A DNA stretch of 39,329 bases. It comes from Actinomycetota bacterium. GTDB taxonomy: Bacteria > Actinomycetota > UBA4738 > CADDZG01 > WHSQ01. The notes below the pieces were generated by a model. That model was not told the DNA's origin, did not search any database, and was given only the letters and a program-made list of their open reading frames with translations. The DNA is taken from the NCBI GenBank assembly GCA_030448085.1, contig JAUJNU010000009.1, positions 1 to 39,329 of the forward strand, read 5' to 3'. This document shows, piece after piece, positions 16,705 to 25,109 of the stretch. Positions within the stretch are counted from its first letter, which is position 1. The number at the start of each line of letters is the position of its first letter. The position numbers were made by a program, and so were the translations under genes.

Positions 16705-18399
16705 ATGAAGCACTCGTCTCTGGCGTCGAAGCTTCTCATCGCACTTCTCTTGATCACCAGCACGCTCGTGACCTCGGGGATCGCCCTCGCCCACAAGGAA
16801 AGGCCTACGAACTTCCCGGATGGGACCGGCACGGTTCCGAAATACCGGCCCATGATCGCGACCCCTAACCTGGTCGTCTGTAAGAAGGACAGCCGCGAAC
16901 GCATCAGAGAGATAAAGAACGACAAGCTCCGCAGGCAGAACATCAAGCTTTGGAAGCGCTGCGACTTCAGCAACATCCAGGCGGCAGTCGACGCCGTGAC
17001 CAGGAAGGGCACGACGATCTACGTGCTGCCCGGCATCTACCGCGAGAAGCCAACGCGGTCCCAGCCCAAGTGCGCGGAAGACCTGCCGGAGCCGTCGGGT
17101 GAGGGCGGCGGCGCCATCCTCTCCTACAGGCAGCAGAAGAACTGCTCGGCGGCCCAGAACCTGATCGGCATCTACGGTGACGACAAGCCCGGTGACGACA
17201 AACGTGAGTGCAACGCGACCGTCTGCGATCTCCAGATCGAGGGCACCGGAGCCGAGCCCAACGACGTTCGGATCACCGGAGGGTTCACCAAGGACGGCGA
17301 GTGGGCCAAGCTGAACGGGATCCGCGGCGACCGCTCCGACGGCCTGTACCTGAGGAACTTCCAGATACAGCTGTTCGAGTTCAACGCCATCTACATCCTT
17401 GAGACCGACGGGTTCGTCATCGACCGGGTCGTCGGGAGGTGGAACGACGAGTACGCCTTCCTCACGTTCGCCGTGGACCACGGTCTTTACAAGAACTGCA
17501 ACGGCTACAACAACGGTGACTCGGCGTTGTACCCGGGGTCCGCCTCGGACCTCCACCCCGGCGAGAACGACTATGGTCAGACGAAGCGTTGGTCGGTGGA
17601 GATCCGCAACTGCAAGAGCCACCACAACGCGGCCGGCTACTCCGGGACCGCGGGTAACTCGGTGAACGTGCACCACAACCGGTTCTATGCGAACCAGACC
17701 GGAATCGTCACCGACTCGATCTACCCGGACCACCCGGGTCTCCCACAGAACCACGGCTGGTACCACGACAACAAGCTCTACGCGAACAACTCGAACTACA
17801 TCGAGGAATACGTCCAATCCGAGATCTGCGACAAGAAGCCCGCGAAGCGTGGCTACAGGCCCGGACCGAAGGAGAAGGCCTTCGAGGGGACCGTCTGTCC
17901 CGTTATCCCGGCCCCCGTGGGCGCGGGCTTCGTGATCGCCGGCGGGAACTACAACCTCATCGAGGACAACAAAGCGTGGGACAACTGGAGGGCCGGGTTC
18001 ATGCTCTTCCAGGTTCCGGCCGCCATCCGCCAAGAGGAGGACCCCTCCAAGGCGTTCGACACCTCACACTTCAACCAGTACCGGCGGAACCTCGTGAGCA
18101 TGACCCCCGACGGCGCCGAAGACCTCAACGGGCTCGACTTCTGGTGGGACGATCAGGGCGAGGGGAACTGTTGGCAGAACAACCTCGGGCCCAAGGGCAA
18201 CGAGGACAGGCCGAACTCAAACACTGAGTACCCCACCGGGCTGCCGGACTGCGCCAGCGGCGGCTCGCTACCGGTCCCGAGCAACCCCACCAAGACCGCG
18301 CAGATCGCCGCCTGTGCCGCCTACAATCGCTACGGCACCGATGTCGAGAGGGACCCACCCGGCTGCGACCTCTTCACCACTCCGGAGGAGCCGGAGTAG
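16705..18399 (+). CDS. Secreted parallel beta-helix protein
   Basis: A 564-residue exported protein. The signal peptide reads M-K-H-S-S-L-A-S-K then a Leu/Ile/Thr core ending G-I-A-L-A-H. The domain opens with F-S-N-I-Q-A-A-V-D-A-V and G-T-T-I-Y-V-L-P-G-I-Y-R-E, the classic first turns of right-handed beta-helix (NosD/pectate-lyase-like) proteins, followed by repeated N-x-F/V turns such as V-H-H-N-R-F-Y-A-N-Q-T-G-I-V and I-E-D-N-K-A-W-D-N-W-R-A-G. Cys pairs are frequent, consistent with an extracytoplasmic fold. The catalytic residues of a polysaccharide lyase cannot be identified, so substrate is open. ATG 16705 (GGGGGAT upstream) gives a normal signal peptide; GTG 16612, in frame, is the alternative. 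Confidence 0.8.
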   Translation: MKHSSLASKLLIALLLITSTLVTSGIALAHKERPTNFPDGTGTVPKYRPMIATPNLVVCKKDSRERIREIKNDKLRRQNIKLWKRCDFSNIQAAVDAVTRKGTTIYVLPGIYREKPTRSQPKCAEDLPEPSGEGGGAILSYRQQKNCSAAQNLIGIYGDDKPGDDKRECNATVCDLQIEGTGAEPNDVRITGGFTKDGEWAKLNGIRGDRSDGLYLRNFQIQLFEFNAIYILETDGFVIDRVVGRWNDEYAFLTFAVDHGLYKNCNGYNNGDSALYPGSASDLHPGENDYGQTKRWSVEIRNCKSHHNAAGYSGTAGNSVNVHHNRFYANQTGIVTDSIYPDHPGLPQNHGWYHDNKLYANNSNYIEEYVQSEICDKKPAKRGYRPGPKEKAFEGTVCPVIPAPVGAGFVIAGGNYNLIEDNKAWDNWRAGFMLFQVPAAIRQEEDPSKAFDTSHFNQYRRNLVSMTPDGAEDLNGLDFWWDDQGEGNCWQNNLGPKGNEDRPNSNTEYPTGLPDCASGGSLPVPSNPTKTAQIAACAAYNRYGTDVERDPPGCDLFTTPEEPE

Positions 18400-18441
18400 C
18401 CTGAGCGCCGAGCCCAGATCCAGGAGGGGGGCGCTCCCGGA

Positions 18442-18484
18442 AGTTCTCCAGGAAATGTGCCCCAGAGCTCGATCCTGGAGAACT
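18442..18484. terminator. 12-bp perfect inverted repeat between convergent genes
   Basis: AGTTCTCCAGGA at 18442-18453 is exactly complemented by TCCTGGAGAACT at 18473-18484 with a 19-base loop. It lies in the gap between the convergent beta-helix and flavin reductase genes, so a two-way terminator is the simplest role; there is no T tract. Confidence 0.55.
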
Positions 18485-18501
18485 AAGAGTCCCGGGGGTA
18501 G

Positions 18502-19004
18502 CTAGGCATCGTGGCCGGGCTCGAAGTCCTTGGCACGTTGGAAGTTCAGGTATCCCTCCGCCCGGCAGACGCGGCCCGAGGCTCGACGATGAAGGCGGTG
18601 TGATCGCCGGCCTCGATCCGGTCGAGGATCGCGGCCTCGAACCTATCGGGACAGGCGCGTAGAAGCGGAACGCCGTCGAGGCCCGGCTCCCACGAGCACC
18701 TCGAGAACTTGTCGATGTCGTCGCCCGTGTGCTCCCCGAACAGGCGAGCGAGCTCTACCTCCCCTTCGGGGACGAGGTGGACGGCCAGGGCGCCTGCTCG
18801 CAGCGCCACCGCATGCGTGTGGTTCTTGTCCGAGACGCAGATCACGAAGCGCACCGGGTCGACGCTGCACTGTGTCATGAAGCCGATGAGGCAACCCGAG
18901 AGCTCTCCATCCGCGTGGGTCGTCAGGATGAACATCGGGTAATCCAAGCGCCCTGCCACCTCGTGGAGGGCATCTTTGACGTCTTGGCCCTGGGTCCCCG
19001 GCAT
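18502..19004 (-). CDS. Flavin reductase-like FMN-binding protein (C-terminal frameshift)
   Basis: About 167 residues. The sequence D-Y-P-M-F-I-L-T-T, followed by S-G-C-L-I-G-F-M-T-Q-C-S and V-C-V-S-D-K-N-H-T, is the split-barrel FMN-binding core of the flavin reductase family, in which NAD(P)H reduces free flavin for a partner oxygenase. The frame ends early at 18546, but one shift near 18562 continues as A-E-G-Y-L-N-F and E-P-G-H-D-A, the family's usual end, stopping at TAG 18502-18504. TACCGT six bases before ATG 19004 suggests a leaderless mRNA. No monooxygenase partner is adjacent. Confidence 0.78.
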
Positions 19005-19010
19005 CGAGAC

Positions 19011-19016
19011 ACGGTA
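19011..19016 (-). promoter_or_regulatory. -10 element of leaderless flavin reductase transcript
   Basis: TACCGT on the minus strand, six bases before ATG 19004; no ribosome binding site. Confidence 0.5.
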
Positions 19017-19062
19017 CCGCCCGCGGGTCTACCCCCTCGACGGGACGATCCCGCTCAGCATC

Positions 19063-20259
19063 TCATCGAGAGCCAGGAAGCCCGTCCGCACCTGAGCCGA
19101 AGTAGGCGGTGAGCGGGGTCCAAGGAAGCTCCCTCGGCGCAGATCGCTCACCCGCCGCCACCACCTTCCAAAGGCCCGCCTCGTTCTCGTTCGGCCACAC
19201 GTGATCTCGGGGACCGAAACGAGCGCCTCCACGCGCTCCCGCAAGTGCTGATGCAAGGTCTGCGCCGGGACGGGCCTCCCGCACGAGGCGGAGCACGAGC
19301 CGTGCTGCGGCATAAGACCTGTGCTCCCACCACAGAGGTGGTTGTCCCGTCGCTTCGATAGCCGCGCGACGGAAACGGTCGAGGTCACTCCCGGGCAGAT
19401 GCGCTCCACGGAAGCTCTCGCCCGCGGCAACGGAACCCCGCCTCGGAGCCGGCCCCTCAATGGCCGGAGACAGGGTGAGGTCGAAGCCGAGGAGCCTGGG
19501 GCGCCAGCCGATCTCCTCGAGAGCTCCGTTGATCCGTCCGAACTCGGGCGGAGACCCCTCGATGAACAGAGCGCTTACCCCTGCGTCCCGCAGCCTGCGG
19601 AGATGGCTGGGAAAGAGATGCTGCCGCGAGGGGGAGAACACCTCGGATCGCACCAGGGCCTCGCCTTCCTTTCTCAGCTCCTCCTGTAACGCCTTTCGGG
19701 CGACGGACCCCAGGACCGACGCCTCCGTCAGGGCCCCCAGCCCGTCGGCGTGACCCTCACCTAGGGCCCACTTCACGAGGTCCCTCGCGGCCCAACGGAA
19801 AGAGGGCCCCATCTGGAACGTGTGCCGGGTGAGCCTTCCGGCCGAGGCCAGGTCACCGTAGATGAGGAAGCCGGGCACCCCAGCGCGCGCGAGGGCCCGC
19901 TCCGCGCGTGGCAAAGCTCTGGGGATCCCGGCGAACACGACGGCGTCGAGGCCCCCCGCCCGTGCCGCCCGGCGGACCAGCTCGGTGGAGCGGAGGTGGC
20001 TTCCCCTGTCGTCGTAGACGCGTAGCTCGACGTCTTCTCTCCCCGCGATGGCGGCTCGCACGCCGCGCACAGCCGGCCGGCCGCGCCACGAGCCATGGCC
20101 GTTCATGGTTCCCACCACCGCTATCCGCACCCGGCCGACCGGCACCGGCTCGACCAATACGGAACCGGGGGCGAGGCGGCCGGAACCTGCCGTGCACGAA
20201 GCCAGGAGGAGGAAGGGCGCCACCGCCCGAACCACGAAACGCCCCCTCCTCGATCCCAT
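19063..20259 (-). CDS. Type 1 periplasmic-binding-fold lipoprotein
   Basis: A 398-residue exported lipoprotein: Arg-rich start, hydrophobic core and the lipobox L-A-S-C. The mature part resembles branched-chain amino-acid/amide receptor proteins (Peripla_BP_6): I-A-V-V-G-T-M-N-G first strand, A-V-R-G-V-R-A-A-I helix, L-R-V-Y-D-D-R-G, A-V-V-F-A-G-I and a C-terminal S-Y-A-A-A-R-L-V-L-R-L helix. No permease or ATPase is near, so it may be an orphan receptor. ATG 20259 is preferred over GTG 20262 because TACCGT lies six bases upstream. It shares a 41-base intergenic region with the divergent sulfatase, which suggests joint regulation. Confidence 0.75.
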   Translation of the reverse strand: MGSRRGRFVVRAVAPFLLLASCTAGSGRLAPGSVLVEPVPVGRVRIAVVGTMNGHGSWRGRPAVRGVRAAIAGREDVELRVYDDRGSHLRSTELVRRAARAGGLDAVVFAGIPRALPRAERALARAGVPGFLIYGDLASAGRLTRHTFQMGPSFRWAARDLVKWALGEGHADGLGALTEASVLGSVARKALQEELRKEGEALVRSEVFSPSRQHLFPSHLRRLRDAGVSALFIEGSPPEFGRINGALEEIGWRPRLLGFDLTLSPAIEGPAPRRGSVAAGESFRGAHLPGSDLDRFRRAAIEATGQPPLWWEHRSYAAARLVLRLVREARPGADLASALAGARGGARFGPRDHVWPNENEAGLWKVVAAGERSAPRELPWTPLTAYFGSGADGLPGSR

Positions 20260-20265
20260 CACGCA

Positions 20266-20271
20266 ACGGTA
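20266..20271 (-). promoter_or_regulatory. -10 element of the binding-protein gene
   Basis: TACCGT on the minus strand, six bases before ATG 20259; part of the compact divergent promoter shared with the sulfatase. Confidence 0.5.
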
Positions 20272-20286
20272 AACGCCGCAGCGAAG

Positions 20287-20292
20287 TAGCTT
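20287..20292 (+). promoter_or_regulatory. -10 element of the sulfatase gene
   Basis: TAGCTT on the plus strand, eight bases before ATG 20301, with no ribosome binding site. Confidence 0.45.
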
Positions 20293-20300
20293 CCTGCTCT

Positions 20301-21701
20301 ATGCGTTGGGTCGTCCTTTTCGCCTGTGCCTGCGTCTGCGCCACGGCGTGCACCGGCTCGAGCACCCCCTCGGGCTCGTTGGATCTTTCCGCTGGACCGA
20401 GCGAGGTGGACCGCTCCCCGGGCCACACCCGGAAAAAGCGGCCCCGGCCGAACATCCTCATGATCGTCACCGACGACCAGCGCGCCGAGGGAACCCTGGA
20501 GGTCATGCTCGAGACCTCACGCTGGCTCGAGCGCGGGGGCACGCGCTTCACCCACGCCTACGCCACCACCCCACTCTGCTGCCCATCGAGGGCCTCGATC
20601 CTCACCGGGAAGTACGCCCACAACCACCGCATCCACACGAATTACGACCCCCGCCCCCTCGACACGCGCTCGACCATCCCCTGCGATCTCGGGCGGGAGG
20701 GTTACAGGACCTCGATCGTCGGCAAGTACCTCAACTCCTGGCCCGTTGAAAACGACCCGCCCTGCTTCGACCGGTGGGCGATCGAAGACGCCTACGCGTA
20801 CTACGACACGTCGTTCAACATCGACGGCGAGATGCAACTCGTGTCCCGCTACTCGACCGACTTCATGACGGGCCACAGTGCACGGCTCATGCGCTCGTTC
20901 GAGCGGGCGGACAAGAAGCCGTGGCTTCTGTACGTTGCCCCACTCGCCCCCCACGAGCCGTTCACACCGGCTCCACGTCACGTCGACGCTCCCGTCCCGG
21001 CTCGGCGGCTGCCCCCGAAGGAGCGGGATATCTCTGACAAGCCCGATTTCGTCGCGGCCTCGCAGATCGGCTCCTCGTGGATGCGGACGCTGCGAAGGCG
21101 ACAACTGAGGTCCCTCCTCGCGGTCGACGAGATGGTCGGAGCCTTCCGCCGCCAACTCCGCGAGCTGGACGAGGAGAAGGACACCATCGTGGTGTTCACG
21201 TCGGATAACGGCTACCTCTGGGGCGAGCATGGGATCGGCGAGAAGCGGACCCCCTACGGCCAGTCGGCACGGATCCCCCTGCTGGTCCGCTGGCCCGGAG
21301 TCCTCGAAGAAGGGGCCACCGACGACCGGCTCGTCGCCAACGTCGACATCGCACCCACGGTCTTGGAAGCAGCGGGTGGAAGGGTCGGCAGGTCGCGGTT
21401 CGACGGCCGATCGCTCTTGGGGGACCACCAGCGCGAGCGCCTCCTGCTCGAGTATTGGACCGACCCCGCTCGACCCGAGATCCCGTCCTGGCGCTCGCTC
21501 GTCGACACATCATCCCAATACACCGAGTACAGGGACGAGCGTGGCGAGATCGTGTTCAGGGAGTACTTCGACCTGGGCCAGGACCGGCGCCAGCACGAGA
21601 ACCTGCTGGAGGATGCGAGTGCACAGAACGACCCCGACGTCCGATCGCTGTCACGAGCATTGAAGGAACTCGCGCGCTGCCGGGGTGCCTCCTGCCCATA
21701 G
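20301..21701 (+). CDS. Secreted sulfatase, lipoprotein
   Basis: A 466-residue type I sulfatase of the alkaline-phosphatase superfamily. N-terminal lipobox A-T-A-C implies lipid anchoring outside the membrane. The core begins P-N-I-L-M-I-V-T-D-D-Q with two metal-binding Asp; the formylglycine motif is C93-C-P-S-R followed by A-S-I-L-T-G-K-Y, so C93 is the residue oxidised to formylglycine; S-D-N-G-Y-L-W-G-E-H-G-I carries the second Asp-Asn metal pair. C-terminal D-L-G-Q-D-R-R-Q-H-E-N-L resembles N-acetylglucosamine-6-sulfatase and arylsulfatase A types. The maturation enzyme (formylglycine-generating enzyme) is not in the window. Divergent from the binding protein and convergent with pyrF. Confidence 0.9.
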   Translation: MRWVVLFACACVCATACTGSSTPSGSLDLSAGPSEVDRSPGHTRKKRPRPNILMIVTDDQRAEGTLEVMLETSRWLERGGTRFTHAYATTPLCCPSRASILTGKYAHNHRIHTNYDPRPLDTRSTIPCDLGREGYRTSIVGKYLNSWPVENDPPCFDRWAIEDAYAYYDTSFNIDGEMQLVSRYSTDFMTGHSARLMRSFERADKKPWLLYVAPLAPHEPFTPAPRHVDAPVPARRLPPKERDISDKPDFVAASQIGSSWMRTLRRRQLRSLLAVDEMVGAFRRQLRELDEEKDTIVVFTSDNGYLWGEHGIGEKRTPYGQSARIPLLVRWPGVLEEGATDDRLVANVDIAPTVLEAAGGRVGRSRFDGRSLLGDHQRERLLLEYWTDPARPEIPSWRSLVDTSSQYTEYRDERGEIVFREYFDLGQDRRQHENLLEDASAQNDPDVRSLSRALKELARCRGASCP

Positions 21702-21731
21702 CCCCAACCCTGCGATCGAAAGACCCCGCAC

Positions 21732-22465
21732 CTAGAAGAGGCCGGCTATCTGCTCCTGGATGGCAAGAGCCGCAGCGCGGGGGTCGCTCGCATCGCGGAT
21801 CGGCCGGCCCACCACGATGTGGTCGGCACCGTTCCTGAAGGCCGCGACAACGTCCACCGTCCGCTTCTGATCGTCCGCGGGGCGGTTGAAGACCGGCCGG
21901 ATCCCGGGAGACACGACGAGGAATCCCTCACCCTGCTCACGTCGCAGAGCGACCGCTTCTAGGCCGGAGGAAACGACGCCGTCGCATCCCAGCTCGATCG
22001 CTCGCTTGGCCCGCGAGAGCACCAGGCGCTCGGTGTCCACTTGGAAGCCGAGATCCTTCAGGTCCCCGTCGTCGAGGCTCGTCAGCACCGTCACCGCCAG
22101 GATCTGGACATCGCCTTTGTTGGCTACCGCGGCTTCCAGCATCCGGTCGTTCCCGTGCACGGTCGCGAACGTGGCGTGCAACTGGCCGAGCTGAGCGACC
22201 GCCCGGCCCACCGTCTCGGGGGAGGCGCAGTCCTTCAGAACGATCCTGAGCGTGGTACCGGAGTCGACGCGCTGGTCGGCCGGGGAGCCCCTTCGCCTCT
22301 CCGGGGCTGCTCATCCAGAGCTCTAAGCCGATCTTGAAGAAGTCGACGCTGTCCCCGAGGCTCGACACGAGCTCCAGCGCCGTCCGCCGAGGGAACATCC
22401 AGGGCAAAGATCAGCCGCTCCCGGGCGGCGATCCCCTTAGGGTTAGGGAGCTTCTCGTCTGGCAT
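21732..22465 (-). CDS. pyrF: Orotidine 5'-phosphate decarboxylase (frameshifted)
   Basis: Catalyses the last step of UMP synthesis. Start ATG 22465 has GGAGG upstream. Frame one gives E-R-L-I-F-A-L-D-V-P-S, the first barrel strand with its catalytic Asp; after a shift near 22380 comes V-D-F-F-K-I-G-L-E-L; after another near 22270 comes F-A-T-V-H-G-N-D, V-T-V-L-T-S-L, D-G-V-V-S-S-G and the phosphate-binding V-V-S-P-G-I-R-P and H-I-V-V-G-R-P-I-R. The C-terminal half is intact and convincing. The strand that should carry D-x-K-x-x-D-I-P reads V-L-K-D-C-A-S-P instead, leaving only the Lys; given surrounding shifts this may be sequence error. No other pyr gene is adjacent. Confidence 0.84.
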
Positions 22466-22538
22466 CGGGCCTCCACTGCGTCATCGATACCGGTCCACCA
22501 AGACTGTACCTCCGGGCCCGGCCCTTCAAGCTAAGGCC

Positions 22539-23411
22539 CTACGAGGCACCGCCCGCGCCGGGGTCTTCCTCGAACGGCTTCCTATCGGGAGCGTTGTCTC
22601 TCAGGTATCTCTCGATCTCGCTCGCAAGCTCCTCGCCCGAAACCGCTCGCTCGTCGGCGTTCATCCCCTCGAGCGCTCGCACGTGCTCGAGGGCCTCGGG
22701 CTGATCGGCCACGATCTGGTCTAGGCGCGTGCGCTGGGTGCGGGCCTCTTCCTCGAGGTCCGAAAGCGAGACCGGCACGTCAAGGTGCCTTCCCAAACGT
22801 CGCAGAAGGGCGAGGACGCCCGCCGGGTAGGGGCCGGTGACGTAGTGCGGCACCTGGACGAAGAACCCCACCGTCGGGATGCCTCGAGCTGCTACAGCCT
22901 GGTCGACGATGCTCACCGCTGCTGCCGGCACCCGCAGGAGCCCCTGAGGGGGATGTCTCTCCTCGCCGAGCAGAGACGGGTCCGACGCGGTCGTAAGAAG
23001 GGGTGGAGGCAGCGTGTGCGGTACAGCGGCGGGGACAGATCCAAAGGTCACCAGCTGATCGACCCCTAAACGGTGGGCGATGTCCGCGACCGAGGATGAG
23101 AACGCTTTCCATGCGAGGTCCGGCTCGGAGCCCGTGAGGACCAAGAGGTCCTGGCCTGCGAGGGTCGCGTGGGTGATCAACACCTCGGGCCATACAGGGC
23201 GCTTCATCGAGCCGTCGACGATGTCGAGGATGGGGCGCTGGCTGCGGTAATCGAACAAGACATCCGGATCGAAGGACCCGACCACCTCCCCATCCTCCGC
23301 GAGATGGGCGGCAGCGCTCGTCCCCGCGCCGGCCGCATCCACCCACCCGGCCAACGCGGAGACCATCACCGGCGACCGGAAGGGCCCTTCTTCGCAGAGC
23401 GTGTAGATCAT
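22539..23411 (-). CDS. PAC2-family protein
   Basis: A 290-residue protein with the PAC2 pattern: L-A-G-W-V-D-A-A-G-A-G-T-S-A-A near the start, D-V-L-F-D-Y-R-S-Q-R-P-I, L-L-V-L-T-G-S-E-P-D, then G-F-F-V-Q-V-P-H-Y-V, and a C-terminal helix bundle with E-L-A-S-E-I-E-R-Y-L-R. PAC2 is the fold of eukaryotic proteasome assembly chaperones; bacterial members occur mostly in actinobacteria and their job is unsettled. No proteasome gene is in the window. The start at 23411 (M-I-Y-T-L) is supported by TACTCT six bases upstream, overriding the upstream in-frame start at 23459. Divergent from the DUF2087 gene with 38 bases between. Confidence 0.85.
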   Translation of the reverse strand: MIYTLCEEGPFRSPVMVSALAGWVDAAGAGTSAAAHLAEDGEVVGSFDPDVLFDYRSQRPILDIVDGSMKRPVWPEVLITHATLAGQDLLVLTGSEPDLAWKAFSSSVADIAHRLGVDQLVTFGSVPAAVPHTLPPPLLTTASDPSLLGEERHPPQGLLRVPAAAVSIVDQAVAARGIPTVGFFVQVPHYVTGPYPAGVLALLRRLGRHLDVPVSLSDLEEEARTQRTRLDQIVADQPEALEHVRALEGMNADERAVSGEELASEIERYLRDNAPDRKPFEEDPGAGGAS

Positions 23412-23417
23412 CTCGCC

Positions 23418-23423
23418 AGAGTA
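23418..23423 (-). promoter_or_regulatory. -10 element of leaderless PAC2 transcript
   Basis: TACTCT on the minus strand, six bases before ATG 23411; no ribosome binding site. Confidence 0.55.
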
Positions 23424-23449
23424 TCCCCGCCGTCGGCGACAATAGAGGC

Positions 23450-24013
23450 GTGGGAGCAAGCAAGGAGGAGGCCGATAGGGCGCAGACCGCGGCGGTCAGC
23501 CTCATCGGCCTGCTGGCAGATGAGGACCGGCTGAGGATCGTGGCCGCGGTGGCTCTCGGCGCCACGACCACACGCGGGATCGCTCAGGCCACCGGCTTGC
23601 CCTTGAAGGGTGTCGGTAAGCCTTTGGCGCGCCTCGTCACCGGCGGCCTCATCACCGAAGACGGAGGCCGCTACGAGGTCGCCCTGGAGGAGTTGCGTGC
23701 GGTCGCCCGCGAAGGCTCCCAGAGGGACCCCGAGGATTTCGGCGCCGCGCCCGAGGCGAACGTGGTGCTACGCCGCTTCATCCGGGACGGAAAGCTCCTC
23801 TCGATCCCACTGGTTAGGTCAAAGAGGCTGGTCGTGCTGGATCACCTGGCTCAGGAGTTCGAACCGGGTCAGTACTACTCGGAGGCCGAGGTCAACGAGA
23901 CGCTCAGCGCCTATCACCCGGACGTCGCCTCACTGCGCCGGCACCTCGTCGACGAGCACTTCATGACCCGAGACCTTGGCATCTATTGGCGTTCCGGCGG
24001 CACGTTCGACTGA
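23450..24013 (+). CDS. Winged-helix DUF2087 transcriptional regulator
   Basis: 187 residues. The N-terminal 75 residues form an ArsR-like winged helix (L-L-A-D-E-D-R-L-R-I-V-A-A-V, then I-A-Q-A-T-G-L-P-L-K-G-V-G-K-P-L-A-R-L). The C-terminal DUF2087 domain reads F-I-R-D-G-K-L-L-S-I-P, K-R-L-V-V-L-D-H-L-A, Y-S-E-A-E-V-N-E-T-L, and ends R-D-L-G-I-Y-W-R-S-G-G. Such proteins are thought to be regulators, with no defined ligand. The start is GTG 23450 just after GAGGC. Divergent promoter with PAC2, so it may control that gene and itself; this is inference from position. Confidence 0.84.
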   Translation: MGASKEEADRAQTAAVSLIGLLADEDRLRIVAAVALGATTTRGIAQATGLPLKGVGKPLARLVTGGLITEDGGRYEVALEELRAVAREGSQRDPEDFGAAPEANVVLRRFIRDGKLLSIPLVRSKRLVVLDHLAQEFEPGQYYSEAEVNETLSAYHPDVASLRRHLVDEHFMTRDLGIYWRSGGTFD

Positions 24014-24028
24014 GCTACCGCCCGAGCC

Positions 24029-24063
24029 CGAGCCCTGAGACCCTTCCGAGGTCCCAGGGCTCG
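24029..24063. terminator. Two-way terminator hairpin
   Basis: GAGCCCTGAGACC at 24030-24042 pairs with GGTCCCAGGGCTC at 24050-24062 with one mismatch and a seven-base loop; one more pair closes the base. It lies between the convergent DUF2087 and cupredoxin-like genes. Confidence 0.65.
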
Positions 24064-24086
24064 CCCGCGTGGGCAAAGCGCCGGCG

Positions 24087-24944
24087 TTACTCGGTGACGG
24101 TGAGCGTCCCCTGCACGCCTTCACGTCCTTGCCCTCCGGGTAGGCGGCGACTAGGCTGTACCTGCCCGGCTCCAGGTGGACCGATAGGACCTGGGAGTCT
24201 CCCGGCTCGACCTGGTGAACGCCGGTGAAGAACGTGACCGGAGCCTCGCCCTTCTGCCCCGTCCCGAACCACTTGTCAACGTCCTCGAAGGTCTTTCCTC
24301 TCCTCGATCTGAGCAACGAGGACGCTGTCGGTCACTCCCTTGCCGCCGTTCGTCACCTCGATCAGAGCGTCGCCCGCAGGGATCTCGAGGTCGGGAACCT
24401 CTTCCTCGGAGACCGTCGCCTCGGCGGTTGGCGCAGGAGCGGCCGGGGCTGCCGCCGCCGGGCCAACGTCGAAGGTTGTGGCCATGCCCTCCGCGACGTG
24501 GGGTTCCCCCGTGGGACTCGGCATGAAGCACAGCAGCGCGTACGTGCCCTCCTCGGCCTCGAGCACCATCCCTCCGCGCTGTCCGGGGCTAAGGATGCTG
24601 AAATCCTGGGGTCGTCGGAGAACCACGGTGGTGGCGGTGCGTTCGAGTCCTTCTTGAGGAGTGCCTGCACGTCCTCGAGGCTCTTCCCATCATCGAGCTT
24701 GCCCACGATCGCGTGTTGGACCTGCCCACCCACGTTCTCGAACTCCATCTGCAGGGGCCCGGCGACCGGCTGTCCCTCAGGCGCGAAGGAATACTCCGTC
24801 ATCGAGACGTTCATCGTGTTGGTGGCCGGTGGAGGCTGGCCCCCGGTGTCGCCGCCCGTTCCCGTCGTTTCGGGTCGGTCATCCCCGCAGGCGGCCAGCA
24901 GCCCGACGGCCATGACCATCCCAACCAGCAACAACTTGCGACAT
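24087..24944 (-). CDS. Lipoprotein with two cupredoxin-like modules (frameshifted)
   Basis: Signal R-K-L-L-L-V-G-M-V-M-A-V with lipobox L-A-A-C, reached from ATG 24944 (AAGGAGG upstream) by removing one base near 24940. Module one: V-S-M-T-E-Y-S-F-A-P, F-E-N-V-G-G-Q-V-Q-H-A-I-V, E-E-G-T-Y-A-L-L-C-F-M, a cupredoxin-like strand order with a His and a Cys in copper-ligand positions. Module two after a Pro/Ala linker: I-E-V-T-N-G-G, H-Q-V-E-P-G-D-S-Q, P-G-R-Y-S-L-V-A-A-Y, which lacks both ligands. Other shifts near 24615, 24295 and 24115; ends Q-G-T-L-T-V-T-E. Both modules share an internal E-D-V stretch, suggesting tandem duplication. Function unknown; a membrane-bound redox or metal role is possible for module one only. 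Confidence 0.66.
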
Positions 24945-25109
24945 CTCCTCCTTGCCGTTCATCTGATCCCGGGCGGCCGAAAGGCCGCCTCTCGCCCGGG
25001 CTCGTTAGCGAGGGGCACCGGGCTGCGCAGGAGGTTTGCTGGGGAAGTTTGGTTGCTTCGAGGCCAGCTTTAGCCCAAGATGAGTGATGGGTAACGAAGG
25101 GGGGATCGG

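Noticed and set aside
16690..18033. 447-codon open frame on the minus strand
   Set aside because: Val/Arg/Asp low-complexity shadow of the beta-helix gene; no start signal or recognisable domain.
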